A stretch of DNA of 64,000 nucleotides from Nitrogeniibacter mangrovi (GTDB lineage: Bacteria > Pseudomonadota > Gammaproteobacteria > Burkholderiales > Rhodocyclaceae). The notes beneath the pieces are model-generated. The model saw nothing but the letters and a program-made list of their open reading frames with translations, did no database searches and was not told where the DNA came from. Position numbers and translations under genes: made by a program. This document shows positions 28,019-36,835 of this stretch, one piece after another; within the stretch, counting starts at the first letter, position 1, and the number at the start of each line of letters is the position of its first letter. The stretch covers positions 1,922,001 through 1,986,000 of the forward strand of contig NZ_CP048836.1 of assembly GCF_010983895.1 (NCBI RefSeq), given 5' to 3'.

Positions 28019-28658
28019 CCTGATCGTGTTCGACTGGGACGGGACGCTGCTCGACTCCGCAGCCGCCATCGTGCGTTCGATCCAGGCGGCCAGCCAGGAT
28101 CTGGGTTTGCCGGTTCCGGACGACGTGCGCGCGCGCCATGTCATCGGCCTCGGTCTGCAGGACGCGTTGGCCCACGCGGTGCCCGAATTGCCGCCGTGCG
28201 ACTATCCGCGCATGGTGGAGCGTTACCGTCACCATTATCTGTCCAGCGATCACGAGTTGATGCTGTTCGACGGCGTGCCCGCCATGATCGAGCGGCTGGC
28301 CCAAGGGGGCTGGTTTCTCGGAGTGGCCACCGGCAAGAGCCGCCAGGGCCTGGACCGGGCGCTGGCGCATTCGGGCCTGGGCGAGTACTTCGACGCGACG
28401 CGATGCGCGGACGAGAGCTTTTCCAAACCGCACCCGGCCATGCTCGAAGCGCTCATGGAGGAACTGGTGGTCGAGCCAGCGCGTACGCTGATGATCGGCG
28501 ATACCACCCATGACCTGCAGATGGCGGTCAATGCCGGCGTCGATGCGGTGGGCGTGAGCTACGGAGCGCATCCGCCGGAGGGGCTGGCGACGGTGCCCAG
28601 TGTGGCGTGTGTGGATTCGCTCGGGGCGCTGGACCGATGGCTCGCACAGAACGCCTGA
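28002..28658 (+). CDS. HAD-family phosphatase (phosphoglycolate phosphatase-like)
   Basis: 218 residues, HAD subfamily IA. The nucleophile and acid are Asp11 and Asp13 in FDWDGTLLDS; the other motifs are GVATGKSRQG (motif II), KPHPAMLEAL (motif III Lys) and MIGDTTHDLQMA (motif IV). The start is TTG 28002, supported by a strong AGGAGGAG site (27987-27994) 7 bases upstream, and lies inside rluC. The substrate is unknown; relatives hydrolyse phosphoglycolate or nucleotides. It overlaps the Rieske gene by 22 bases, suggesting coupled translation of rluC, HAD and Rieske genes. Confidence 0.88.
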   Translation: MAKRYDLIVFDWDGTLLDSAAAIVRSIQAASQDLGLPVPDDVRARHVIGLGLQDALAHAVPELPPCDYPRMVERYRHHYLSSDHELMLFDGVPAMIERLAQGGWFLGVATGKSRQGLDRALAHSGLGEYFDATRCADESFSKPHPAMLEALMEELVVEPARTLMIGDTTHDLQMAVNAGVDAVGVSYGAHPPEGLATVPSVACVDSLGALDRWLAQNA

Positions 28659-28987
28659 TCTGCGCATCCGAGGCGCTGACCGACGGCGATGCCGGCGTGC
28701 GCTTTCAGCTCGAGCGCCACGGCCAAACGGTGCCGGCCTTTGCCGTCCGCTTCGACGGCCGCGCCTACGCGTATGTGAACGCGTGTGCCCATGTACCGGT
28801 GGAACTCGACTGGATGGAAGGGGATTTCTTCGATTCGGATCGGCGCTACCTGATCTGCGCGACCCATGGGGCCCGTTACGAGCCCGAGACCGGGTATTGC
28901 GTCATGGGGCCGTGCCGCGGCGCCCGCTTGCAGCCGCTGACGATCGTCGAGCGGGACGGGCAGGTCTGGCTGGTCGAGGAGAGCTGA
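28637..28987 (+). CDS. Rieske 2Fe-2S domain protein
   Basis: 116 residues consisting of essentially one Rieske domain. The cluster ligands are Cys50/His52 (NACAHVPVEL) and Cys74/His77 (CATHGARY). ATG 28637 (MARTERLIC) is preferred; the frame opens 30 bases earlier with a non-homologous extension. It is the size of stand-alone Rieske ferredoxins that feed electrons to oxygenases, but no oxygenase or reductase is nearby and its partner is unknown. Its stop codon directly abuts the stop of the convergent methylase. Confidence 0.88.
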   Translation: MARTERLICASEALTDGDAGVRFQLERHGQTVPAFAVRFDGRAYAYVNACAHVPVELDWMEGDFFDSDRRYLICATHGARYEPETGYCVMGPCRGARLQPLTIVERDGQVWLVEES

Positions 28988-29710
28988 TCAGTCCGCCAGC
29001 AGGAGGAAGACCGTGGGGATGCGCTCAAGCGCCGGGGCGGGGCGTCGCTTCCAAGCGTCGATCCGATGCGTCTGCACCCATTCTTCCGCCGTGGTCAGGC
29101 CGCGGGCGACGCACAGGCGGGTGCCTGGCGCCGCCGTCGCCAGGAGCGTCTGGAACATCTGCGCGTTGCGGTAGGGTGTTTCGATGAACAGCTGGGTCTG
29201 GTGCTTGTGGCGGGACTCGGCCTCGAGTGCCCGGATCGCGGCCGCGCGTTCATTGTCCTTGACCGGCAGATAGCCGTGGAAGGCGAAGCGCTGTCCGTCC
29301 AGTCCCGAGGCCATCAGGCCGAGCAACAGCGACGACGGCCCCACGAGGGGTACGACTCGAAGGCCGAGCCGATGCGCTTCGCGGACCAGCAAGGCGCCGG
29401 GATCGGCCACTGCCGGGACGCCGGCATCGGACATGAGGCCCAGATCGTTGCCCGCCAGCGCCGGCGCGAGCAATGCCTCCAGCGCTCGCACGTCGGGTTG
29501 ATTCGGCAAGGCCTCGATTGACAGTTCGCGCAGGGGCGTCGGGTGCGCGATCCGCTTCAATTCGGCGCGCGCGGCCTTCGGGTTTTCAACCACGAAGTGC
29601 CGGAGCCCGCGAATCGTCTCGGCCGCCGCCGACGGCAAGGTCCGTTCGAGCGGGCTGGTGCCGAGGCTGACTGGAACCAGATACAACGTGCCGTGTTGTC
29701 GTTGCGTCAT
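28988..29710 (-). CDS. SAM-dependent methyltransferase, RsmI/tetrapyrrole methylase fold
   Basis: 240 residues. The fold resembles RsmI (16S rRNA C1402 2'-O-methyltransferase): [11 protein letters not shown] at the start, [42 protein letters not shown] and [12 protein letters not shown]. However, the usual GNLxDIT after the first strand reads GTSPLERT, and the protein is shorter than RsmI (about 285), so it is probably a paralogue with a different or unknown target. The ATG overlaps the maf stop. It converges with the Rieske gene with no bases between the stop codons. Confidence 0.8.
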   Translation of the reverse strand: MTQRQHGTLYLVPVSLGTSPLERTLPSAAAETIRGLRHFVVENPKAARAELKRIAHPTPLRELSIEALPNQPDVRALEALLAPALAGNDLGLMSDAGVPAVADPGALLVREAHRLGLRVVPLVGPSSLLLGLMASGLDGQRFAFHGYLPVKDNERAAAIRALEAESRHKHQTQLFIETPYRNAQMFQTLLATAAPGTRLCVARGLTTAEEWVQTHRIDAWKRRPAPALERIPTVFLLLAD

Positions 29711-30282
29711 GGCAGGGCGATGCCTTCAGCGCGAAGCAGATCGGACAGGGCGATCAGCGGCAGGCCGATCAAGGCGGTCGGGTCGTCGCCCGAGAGCGCC
29801 TCGAGCAGGGTGATGCCCAGCCCTTCGACCTTGGCGCTGCCGGCGCAGTCGAGGGGCTGTTCGCGATGCACATAGCGCTCGATCTCCGCGTCGTCGAGCG
29901 AACGGAAACGCACCTGGGTCGGCACGCCGCGGATCTGCGTATGGCCGGTGCGTGCATTGAACAAGGCCAGTCCGGTATGGAACACCACCGTCCGGCCCTG
30001 CATCCGGCGCAGCTGGTCGACGGCGCGTTCCACGGTGCCCGGCTTGCCGAACCGGGTCGCGCCCATGTACGCCACCTGGTCGCTGCCGATGATCAGCGCG
30101 CTGGGGTGATGGTGGGCCACGGCTCGGGCCTTGTCGGCGGACAGGCGCTCCGCGGTCTGGGCCGGATGTTCGCCGGGGAGGGGGCTTTCATCGACGTCGG
30201 GCGCCGCGGTATCGAAGGGTAGTTCGAGCCGTTCGAGCAGCATGCGGCGATAGGGGGATGTCGAGGCAAGAACGAGATGCAT
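29707..30282 (-). CDS. Maf-family nucleoside triphosphate pyrophosphatase, YceF type (m7GTP)
   Basis: 191 residues. It closely resembles E. coli YceF, which hydrolyses 7-methyl-GTP, through [51 protein letters not shown] and GLPLIAL. House-cleaning function: removal of modified nucleotides. It is divergent from yceD, as in E. coli (yceF/yceD-rpmF-plsX). The downstream methylase start overlaps its stop by 4 bases. Confidence 0.92.
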   Translation of the reverse strand: MHLVLASTSPYRRMLLERLELPFDTAAPDVDESPLPGEHPAQTAERLSADKARAVAHHHPSALIIGSDQVAYMGATRFGKPGTVERAVDQLRRMQGRTVVFHTGLALFNARTGHTQIRGVPTQVRFRSLDDAEIERYVHREQPLDCAGSAKVEGLGITLLEALSGDDPTALIGLPLIALSDLLRAEGIALP

Positions 30283-30300
30283 GAATGACGTTGAAGGTTT

Positions 30301-30329
30301 TTGACAGCGAATCGCGAAAATACTATTAT
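30301..30329 (+). promoter_or_regulatory. Near-consensus sigma-70 promoter of yceD-rpmF
   Basis: TTGACA (30301-30306), 17-base spacer, TATTAT (30324-30329). The predicted transcript start (about 30336) is within a few bases of the yceD ATG at 30339. Confidence 0.85.
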
Positions 30330-30338
30330 GCCCGGCTT

Positions 30339-30848
30339 ATGTCGCGAGAGAGCTACATTGTTGATTCTGCTGCTTTCGCGCGCGAAGGCAGGCACCTGGC
30401 CGGTAGTTGCCCGGTGAGCCGGCTTGAGCGTCTGGCGGAAGTGGTGGTGGCGGAATCGGGTGACGTGAAATTCGACGTGACCGGTTACCGCGACGAGGAT
30501 CAGGATGCGCTTTTCATCGACATCGTGGCCAGCGGGACGTTGATGCTTCGGTGTCAGCGTTGTCTGGAAGCAATGCCTTGGCCTTTCGAGGTCGAAGGGC
30601 GGCTCCTTCTGGTGCCGCCCGGGCAGCCGTTGCCGGACGAAGAGCTGGACGAGGAGGATTTCGACCCCATCGAAGCCAGTCGCACCCTCGAGGTGTTGCC
30701 GCTGGTGGAGGAAGAGGTGCTGCTCGCGCTGCCCTTTGCGCCGCGACACGAACAATGCGAGCCGCCCCGCCCCCTGGCGGAGTCGGAGAAAGAATCGCCC
30801 TTTGCCGCGCTCAAACAACTGCGCGACGGCAAGGGCAATGAAACATGA
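30339..30848 (+). CDS. yceD: YceD/DUF177 family protein
   Basis: About 169 residues, starting MSRESYIVDSAAFAREG; an upstream in-frame start at 30285 lies before the promoter and is rejected. A conserved cysteine pair occurs in LRCQRCLEAM (CxxC), followed by an acidic segment (DEELDEEDFDPIE) typical of the family. YceD homologues accompany rpmF almost everywhere and in plants and bacteria are linked to 23S rRNA accumulation; the mechanism is unclear. No Shine-Dalgarno sequence is possible within the very short predicted leader. Confidence 0.9.
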   Translation: MSRESYIVDSAAFAREGRHLAGSCPVSRLERLAEVVVAESGDVKFDVTGYRDEDQDALFIDIVASGTLMLRCQRCLEAMPWPFEVEGRLLLVPPGQPLPDEELDEEDFDPIEASRTLEVLPLVEEEVLLALPFAPRHEQCEPPRPLAESEKESPFAALKQLRDGKGNET

Positions 30849-30869
30849 TTGCTCCAAGGAGTCTTTGCA

Positions 30870-31049
30870 ATGGCTGTTCAACAGAACAAAAAGTCGCCCT
30901 CCAAGCGTGGCATGCGCCGCGCCCATGATGGGCTGGCGACCGCCCCGCTGGCGGTTGAAGCGACCACCGGTGAGGTCCACCTGCGTCATCACATCAGCCC
31001 GAACGGTTTCTACCGCGGCAAGAAGGTCGTCAAGGCCAAAGGCGAGTAA
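30870..31049 (+). CDS. rpmF: 50S ribosomal protein L32
   Basis: 59-residue L32 beginning [20 protein letters not shown], which is diagnostic. The start at ATG 30870 is preceded by AAGGAG (30855-30860). The zinc-type cysteines found in some L32 proteins are absent, as usual for proteobacterial C-minus forms. It follows yceD by 21 bases in the same operon and is followed by a terminator-like hairpin before plsX. Confidence 0.97.
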   Translation: MAVQQNKKSPSKRGMRRAHDGLATAPLAVEATTGEVHLRHHISPNGFYRGKKVVKAKGE

Positions 31050-31063
31050 GCTCGTCCCTGAGG

Positions 31064-31098
31064 ACGGCGCGACGCGTCATGCGCTCGCGCCGTTTTTT
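31064..31098 (+). terminator. Intrinsic terminator between rpmF and plsX
   Basis: A 9-bp stem, ACGGCGCGA (31064-31072) with TCGCGCCGT (31085-31093), is followed by a run of six T residues (31093-31098). It probably lowers read-through from the ribosomal protein promoter into the fatty-acid genes. Confidence 0.85.
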
Positions 31099-31133
31099 CG
31101 TCCTCGTTTTTCGATAACTCAGGCCCGACGTCG

Positions 31134-32147
31134 ATGGATGTAAGTATTGCGATCGACTGCATGGGCGGTGATCACGGCCCGTCAGTGACGGTGCCGGCCG
31201 CGTGTGCATTCCTCAGTCGCGACCCTGTCGCCCATGTCACTCTGGTGGGCGATCCGGCGGCGATCGAACCGCTGATCGAACGTGTCGCACCCGCCGTGCG
31301 CGAACGGATGCGGGTTCAGCCGGCTACTCAGGTGGTGGGTATGGATGAGCCCCCGGCGAACGCCTTGCGCGGCAAGAAAGACTCGTCGATGCGGGTGGCC
31401 ATCAATCTGGTCAAGTCGGGTGAGGCCCAGGCGGCGGTCTCGGCCGGGAACACCGGCGCGCTGATGGCCATTTCCCGATTCGTGCTCAAGACATTGCCAG
31501 GCATCGATCGTCCGGCCATTGCGACCGTGCTGCCGTCGCTGCGCGGCCATTCCTATGTGCTTGATCTGGGTGCCAACGTGGACTGCTCGGCCGAGCATCT
31601 TCTGCAGTTCGGCATCATGGGCGCCATGCTCGTGTCGGCGGTCGAGCACAAGGATCGCCCCTCGGTCGGTCTGCTCAACATCGGCGAGGAAGAGATCAAG
31701 GGCAACGACGTGGTCAAGCAGGCGGCCGAGCTGCTGCGCGGCAGCGGTCTGAACTTTTACGGCAACGTCGAGGGCGACGATATCTACAAAGGGACGACGG
31801 ACGTGGTCGTGTGCGACGGTTTTGTCGGCAACGTGGCGCTCAAGACCTCCGAGGGGCTGGCGCAAATGCTCGCGACCTTCCTGCGCGAGGAATTCAAGCG
31901 CAACTTTATGACGAAGCTCATGGCGCTCGTCGCCATGCCTGCGCTGGCCCATTTCAAGCGCCGTGTGGACCACCGCCAGTACAATGGGGCGGTGCTGCTC
32001 GGCTTGCGTGGCGTGGTGGTGAAGAGCCATGGCTCGGCGGACGCCTTTGCGTTCGAACAGGCCATCGCACGCACGGCCGAAGCCGCCGGCAACCGTTTGA
32101 TTGAACGCATCGGCGAGCGCATGGCGGTTCGCGAGGAGGTGGCTTGA
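31134..32147 (+). CDS. plsX: Phosphate acyltransferase PlsX
   Basis: Makes acyl-phosphate from acyl-ACP for phospholipid synthesis; peripheral membrane enzyme. 337 residues. Typical features are the N-terminal [43 protein letters not shown], and [17 protein letters not shown]. It overlaps fabH by 4 bases (TTGA). The position rpmF-plsX-fabH is the same as in E. coli. Confidence 0.97.
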   Translation: MDVSIAIDCMGGDHGPSVTVPAACAFLSRDPVAHVTLVGDPAAIEPLIERVAPAVRERMRVQPATQVVGMDEPPANALRGKKDSSMRVAINLVKSGEAQAAVSAGNTGALMAISRFVLKTLPGIDRPAIATVLPSLRGHSYVLDLGANVDCSAEHLLQFGIMGAMLVSAVEHKDRPSVGLLNIGEEEIKGNDVVKQAAELLRGSGLNFYGNVEGDDIYKGTTDVVVCDGFVGNVALKTSEGLAQMLATFLREEFKRNFMTKLMALVAMPALAHFKRRVDHRQYNGAVLLGLRGVVVKSHGSADAFAFEQAIARTAEAAGNRLIERIGERMAVREEVA

Positions 32148-33109
32148 TTTACGCGCGTATCGCCGGCACCGGCAGCTTTCTGCCGGGTTCGCCCGTCACC
32201 AACGACGATCTGGTCGCGCGAGGCGTTCAGACCTCCGACGACTGGATCACCACACGCACCGGGATCCGGGCCCGCCATTTCGCCCCCGAGGGCATGACCG
32301 CGAGCGACATGGCCGAAACGGCTGCGCGTCGTGCCATCGAAGCGGCTGGTTGTGCGGCGGACGATATCGATCTGATCGTCGTCGCCACCTCGACGCCCGA
32401 CTACATCTTTCCGAGCACCGCCGCCCTGCTGCAGTCGCGCCTCGGCATTCGCAACGAAGGGGCGGCCTTCGACGTCCAGGCGGTGTGCAGCGGTTTCGTC
32501 TACGCGATGAGCATTGCCGAGAAGTTCATTCGCTCAGGCAGCCACCGGCGCGCGCTCGTTGTCGGCGCCGAGGTGTTCTCGCGCATTCTCGACTGGAATG
32601 ACCGTGGCACCTGTGTGCTGTTCGGCGACGGCGCTGGCGCGATCGTGCTGGAGGCGTCCGAGGCGCCCGGCATTCTCGCCTCGGCGCTGCACGCCGACGG
32701 CTCCCATCACCCGATCCTGTGCGTCCCCGGGACCGTGGCCTCGGGCAAGGTGCTTGGCGACCCGTTCCTGCGCATGGACGGCCAGGCGGTGTTCAAGTTC
32801 GCAGTCAAGGTGCTGGCCGATGTGGCACGGGAAGTCATCGACGGCGGCGGCCTGAGCGCCGCGGACGTGGACTGGCTCATTCCGCACCAGGCCAACATCC
32901 GGATCATCAACGCGACCGGGAAGAAGCTGGGCGTGCCCGACGAACGGGTCATCGTCACGGTCGACCGGCATGGCAACACCTCGGCCGCGTCGATCCCGCT
33001 GGCGCTGGATCTAGCGATCCGTGACGGTCGCATCCAGCGTGGCCAGCGGGTCGTGCTCGAAGGTGTCGGCGGTGGATTCACCTGGGGCGCGGTGCTGCTC
33101 CAGTACTGA
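32144..33109 (+). CDS. fabH: 3-oxoacyl-ACP synthase III
   Basis: Starts fatty acid synthesis by condensing acetyl-CoA with malonyl-ACP. 321 residues, TTG start with a strong GAGGAGGTGG site inside plsX. The Cys-His-Asn triad is visible: Cys115 in [10 protein letters not shown], His in [10 protein letters not shown] and Asn in [10 protein letters not shown]. It is followed 20 bases later by fabD. Confidence 0.97.
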   Translation: MIYARIAGTGSFLPGSPVTNDDLVARGVQTSDDWITTRTGIRARHFAPEGMTASDMAETAARRAIEAAGCAADDIDLIVVATSTPDYIFPSTAALLQSRLGIRNEGAAFDVQAVCSGFVYAMSIAEKFIRSGSHRRALVVGAEVFSRILDWNDRGTCVLFGDGAGAIVLEASEAPGILASALHADGSHHPILCVPGTVASGKVLGDPFLRMDGQAVFKFAVKVLADVAREVIDGGGLSAADVDWLIPHQANIRIINATGKKLGVPDERVIVTVDRHGNTSAASIPLALDLAIRDGRIQRGQRVVLEGVGGGFTWGAVLLQY

Positions 33110-33129
33110 GCCCCGAAGCAGGAGACGTC

Positions 33130-34068
33130 ATGAAATTTGCATTGGTTTTTCCGGGGCAGGGGTCCCAGTCCGTCGGCATGATGAATGCCTATGGCGAGCG
33201 TGCCGAAATTCGTCGCACCTTCGAGGAGGCCTCGGAGGCGCTGGGTGAGGATTTGTGGGCCATGGCCTGCGATGGTCCGGCCGAACGGCTTGCATTGACC
33301 GTCAATACCCAGCCGCTGATGCTCACCGCCGGGGTGGCGGTGTATCGCGCCTGGCAGGCGGCGGGCGGCCCGGCGCCGGCCTTCGTGGCGGGCCACAGCC
33401 TGGGCGAGTACTCCGCCCTGGTGGCCGCCGGCGCGCTGGCGTTCGCCGACGCGGTGCCTTTGGTGCGTTTCCGCGCGGCGGCGATGCAGGAGGCGGTGCC
33501 CGAGGGGCAGGGCGCGATGGCGGCGTTGCTGGGCCTGGAGGCCGATGTCGTGGACGCGGTCTGCGCCAAGGTGGCCGAAGGCGAGGTAGTGTCCGCCGCA
33601 AACCTGAATGCCTCCGGGCAGATCGTGATTGCCGGGGCCGCTGCCGCGGTCGAGCGTGCCATGGAAGAAGCCAAGGCCCAGGGCGCCAAACGCGCCGTGA
33701 AACTGCCGGTTAGTGCGCCCTTCCACTGTGCCCTCATGAAACCGGCCGCCGAACGGCTGGCCCAGCGTCTGGCCGAGGTGCGTCTCGAGCGCCCGACGCT
33801 GCCGGTGATCAACAACGTCGATGTGGCCGTGTGCGAGGATCCGGAACTGATCCGCGACGCCCTGATCCGACAGGCCTATTCGCCGGTGCGTTGGATCGAA
33901 ACCGTCCAGTCCATGGGCGCGCAGGGTGTCGGCGCGGTGATCGAATGTGGGCCGGGCAAGGTGCTCGCCGGTCTGACCAAACGCATCGTCAAGGACATTC
34001 AGGGTGCGGCGGTCACCGACGCCGATTCGCTCGAACAAGCCATCGAACTGGCAGGAGGCAAGCAATGA
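33130..34068 (+). CDS. fabD: Malonyl-CoA:ACP transacylase
   Basis: Loads malonyl groups onto acyl carrier protein. 312 residues. The nucleophile is Ser90 in AGHSLGEYSALVAAG, with the partner His in SAPFHCALMKP and the substrate motif FPGQGSQSVGM at the start. GCAGGAGAC precedes the ATG. Overlaps fabG by 4 bases. Confidence 0.97.
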   Translation: MKFALVFPGQGSQSVGMMNAYGERAEIRRTFEEASEALGEDLWAMACDGPAERLALTVNTQPLMLTAGVAVYRAWQAAGGPAPAFVAGHSLGEYSALVAAGALAFADAVPLVRFRAAAMQEAVPEGQGAMAALLGLEADVVDAVCAKVAEGEVVSAANLNASGQIVIAGAAAAVERAMEEAKAQGAKRAVKLPVSAPFHCALMKPAAERLAQRLAEVRLERPTLPVINNVDVAVCEDPELIRDALIRQAYSPVRWIETVQSMGAQGVGAVIECGPGKVLAGLTKRIVKDIQGAAVTDADSLEQAIELAGGKQ

Positions 34069-34814
34069 GTGCAGTGCTCGAAGGACAGGTCGCGCTGGTG
34101 ACCGGCGCATCTCGCGGGATCGGTCGTGCGGTAGCGTTGGAACTGGCCCGCATGGGTGCCTATGTCGTCGGCACCGCCACCTCCGAGAACGGTGCCGCGG
34201 CCATTGGCGAGGCGATTCGCGAGGCCGGCCTCAAAGGCGAGGGGATGGTGCTCGACGTGACCGACGCCGCGGCCAGCGAAGCGGCCGTTGCCACCATCGA
34301 AAAGGCGCATGGTGCCGTCGGCGTGCTGGTCAATAATGCCGGCATCACCCGCGACAACCTGGCCATGCGCATGAAGGACGACGAGTGGGATGCGGTCATG
34401 GACACCAATCTGAAGGCGGTGTTCCGCATGTCCCGTCTGGTGATGCGCGGCATGATGAAGGCGCGCCACGGGCGCATCGTGAACATCACTTCGGTGGTGG
34501 GTAGTTCCGGCAATCCGGGGCAGGCCAACTACGCCGCCGCGAAGGCCGGCGTGGCCGGGATGACGCGGGCGCTCGCCCGCGAGCTGGGCAGCCGCAACAT
34601 CACCGTGAACTGCGTGGCGCCGGGCTTCATCGACACCGACATGACCAAGGCGCTGCCTGACGCTGCCAAGGACGCGCTGCTGGGCCAGATCGCTGTCGGC
34701 CGCCTCGGCCAACCCGAAGAAATCGCTGCCGCGGTCGCCTTTCTGGCGTCGCCGTCGGCTTCCTATGTCACTGGCACGACGTTGCATGTCAATGGCGGCA
34801 TGTACATGGCGTAA
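34065..34814 (+). CDS. fabG: 3-oxoacyl-ACP reductase
   Basis: NADPH-dependent ketoreductase of fatty acid elongation, short-chain dehydrogenase family, 249 residues. It has TGASRGIGRA (cofactor), NNAGITRDNL, and the Ser-Tyr-Lys set (NITSVVGSSGN and YAAAKAG). Starts at ATG 34065, overlapping the fabD stop (ATGA), with GGAGG just upstream. Confidence 0.97.
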   Translation: MSAVLEGQVALVTGASRGIGRAVALELARMGAYVVGTATSENGAAAIGEAIREAGLKGEGMVLDVTDAAASEAAVATIEKAHGAVGVLVNNAGITRDNLAMRMKDDEWDAVMDTNLKAVFRMSRLVMRGMMKARHGRIVNITSVVGSSGNPGQANYAAAKAGVAGMTRALARELGSRNITVNCVAPGFIDTDMTKALPDAAKDALLGQIAVGRLGQPEEIAAAVAFLASPSASYVTGTTLHVNGGMYMA

Positions 34815-34899
34815 ACAAGACCCGCTCGCCGCTCGCCTTTTTGGTAGAATACGGCGGCTTTAACCACATACCCGCACATTTCAGGGAAGGAGTTACTTC

Positions 34900-35139
34900 A
34901 TGGAGAACATCGAACAGCGCGTCAAGAAGATCGTCGCGGAACAACTCGGTGTTAACGAGTCGGAAATCAAGAACGAATCCTCGTTCGTGGACGATCTGGG
35001 CGCAGATTCGCTGGACACCGTGGAACTCGTGATGGCACTGGAAGAAGAGTTCGAGTGCGAGATTCCGGACGAAGAGGCCGAGAAGATCACCACCGTTCAG
35101 CAGGCGATCGACTACGTCAACGCCCACCTGAACAAGTAA
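34900..35139 (+). CDS. acpP: Acyl carrier protein
   Basis: 79-residue acidic carrier for fatty acyl chains. The phosphopantetheine serine is Ser37 in [10 protein letters not shown]. The ribosome site is a strong GGAAGGAG. A TAGAAT hexamer at 34845-34850 in the 85-base gap after fabG may be the -10 of a dedicated acpP promoter, which would fit the high level at which ACP is made. AcpS encoded at 49013 would activate it. Confidence 0.98.
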   Translation: MENIEQRVKKIVAEQLGVNESEIKNESSFVDDLGADSLDTVELVMALEEEFECEIPDEEAEKITTVQQAIDYVNAHLNK

Positions 35140-35161
35140 TCAGAGACTACCGGAGCGAGCA

Positions 35162-36400
35162 TTGGCACGTCGCAGAGTTGTCATCACCGGTCTGGGTATT
35201 GTTTCCCCGGTCGGCAATTCCATCCCGGAGGCTTGGGACAATATTGTCAATGGCCGCTCCGGTATCACCGAGATTACGCGTTTTGATGTCTCCGAGTTCC
35301 CCGTGCGCATCGCCGGGGAAGTCAAGGGCTTCAATGTGGCCGACTATCTGTCGCCGAAGGATGCGCGGCGGATGGATATCTTCATCCATTACGGTCTGGC
35401 GGCCGGCATCCAGGCCGTGCGGGATGCAGGTATCGAGGCGCCGGGTGACTCGGCGGACCGTTTCGGTGTGAATATCGGCTCCGGCATCGGCGGCCTGCCG
35501 ATGATCGAAGCCACGCACAACGACTATCTGAAGGCCGGGCATCGCAAGATTTCCCCGTTCTTCATTCCCGGCACGATCATCAACATGATCTCCGGGCATC
35601 TTTCCATCATGTATGGCTTCAAGGGGCCGTGCATCGCCATGGTGACGGCATGCACCACCGCGACTCACTGTATCGGCGAATCCGCTCGCATGATCCAGTA
35701 CGGCGATGCCGACGTGATGGTTGCCGGTGGCGCTGAATCCACGATCACGCCACTGGCCGTCGGCGGTTTCGCGTCGGCACGGGCGTTGTCGACCCGCAAC
35801 GACGATCCGGCGACCGCAAGCCGTCCGTGGGATACCGGCCGTGACGGTTTCGTGCTTGGCGAAGGGGCCGGCGTGGTGGTGCTCGAGGAGTACGAGCACG
35901 CCAAGGCCCGCGGCGCCAAGATCTACGCCGAAGTGATCGGCTACGGCATGAGTGCGGACGCCTATCACATGACCGCCCCTTGCGAGGATGGCGACGGTGC
36001 TGCGCGCAGCATGACCAATGCCATCAAGGATTCCGGTCTGGCGCTGAACGATTTCGACTACATCAACGCGCATGGCACCTCCACGCCGCTGGGGGACGTG
36101 GCCGAGACCGTCGCCGTCAAGCGCTGTTTTGGCGATCATGCCGGGTCGTTGGTGGTCAACTCGACCAAGTCGATGACCGGGCACCTGCTCGGCGCCGCCG
36201 GTGGGGTCGAGGCGGTGTTCACCACGCTCGCCATTCGTGACCAGATCGCGCCGCCGACGATCAACATCTTCGAGCAGGACCCGGCCTGCGATCTCGACTA
36301 CGTGCCCAACGAGGCGCGCAAGATGGAGATTCGCGCCGCGCTGTCGAACTCCTTCGGATTCGGCGGTACCAACGGCACGCTGGCGCTTGCCCGGGTCTGA
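35162..36400 (+). CDS. fabF: 3-oxoacyl-ACP synthase II
   Basis: Condensing enzyme for chain elongation, 412 residues. Active-site residues are Cys164 (VTACTTATHC), His in NAHGTSTPLGD and His in KSMTGHLLGA. The start is TTG 35162 with GGAG six bases before it; MARRRVVITG is the standard N-terminus. It is 22 bases after acpP and presumably co-transcribed. Confidence 0.97.
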   Translation: MARRRVVITGLGIVSPVGNSIPEAWDNIVNGRSGITEITRFDVSEFPVRIAGEVKGFNVADYLSPKDARRMDIFIHYGLAAGIQAVRDAGIEAPGDSADRFGVNIGSGIGGLPMIEATHNDYLKAGHRKISPFFIPGTIINMISGHLSIMYGFKGPCIAMVTACTTATHCIGESARMIQYGDADVMVAGGAESTITPLAVGGFASARALSTRNDDPATASRPWDTGRDGFVLGEGAGVVVLEEYEHAKARGAKIYAEVIGYGMSADAYHMTAPCEDGDGAARSMTNAIKDSGLALNDFDYINAHGTSTPLGDVAETVAVKRCFGDHAGSLVVNSTKSMTGHLLGAAGGVEAVFTTLAIRDQIAPPTINIFEQDPACDLDYVPNEARKMEIRAALSNSFGFGGTNGTLALARV

Positions 36401-36418
36401 GCCGACGCCTGATCGGGC

Positions 36419-36820
36419 GTGGTGAAATATCCCCGGCCGCTCTACCTGAAGCCGCCCCGCAGCCTGCGCCAACTGGCGCTCTCGCTGATCATCGGGGCGG
36501 TTTTTCTTGTGGCTTTCCAGCCCGACGCTTTCGGCGCGATGGGTGGCGCCGTCATGGCGCTGTGTGCCGTGGCGCTATGGCGCCATGCAGTACGCTGCGC
36601 GAATCAGTCCATCACCTTGCTTGCCGATGGGTACTGGATCCCGCCCGGTGGCGGGTCTCCCATGTCCTTGGTCGCCAGCAGCACTCAACTGGGCGGTGTG
36701 GTCTGGCTGCACGGACGCAATGATGAGGGTGAGCGTTGTGCGCTCATGCTGATGCCGGACGGCTTTGTCGACGAGCAGGATTATCGCCGACTGTGCGCCT
36801 GGTATCGCATGTCGCCGTAG
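36419..36820 (+). CDS. Small inner-membrane protein, YgfX-like
   Basis: 133 residues, GTG start (36419 or the next codon, 36422). A basic Pro-rich N-terminus (KYPRPLYLKPPRSLRQL) is followed by two likely membrane helices (about 18-34 and 40-55) and a soluble C-terminal half (SITLLADGYWIPPGG, GGVVWLHGRNDEGERCALML, DYRRLCAWYR). This layout fits the YgfX/CptA family. The sdhE-type partner is not next to it here. It lies 18 bases after fabF and converges with nadB. Confidence 0.6.
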   Translation: MVKYPRPLYLKPPRSLRQLALSLIIGAVFLVAFQPDAFGAMGGAVMALCAVALWRHAVRCANQSITLLADGYWIPPGGGSPMSLVASSTQLGGVVWLHGRNDEGERCALMLMPDGFVDEQDYRRLCAWYRMSP

Positions 36821-36835
36821 CGTGGCCTCGGCGGT

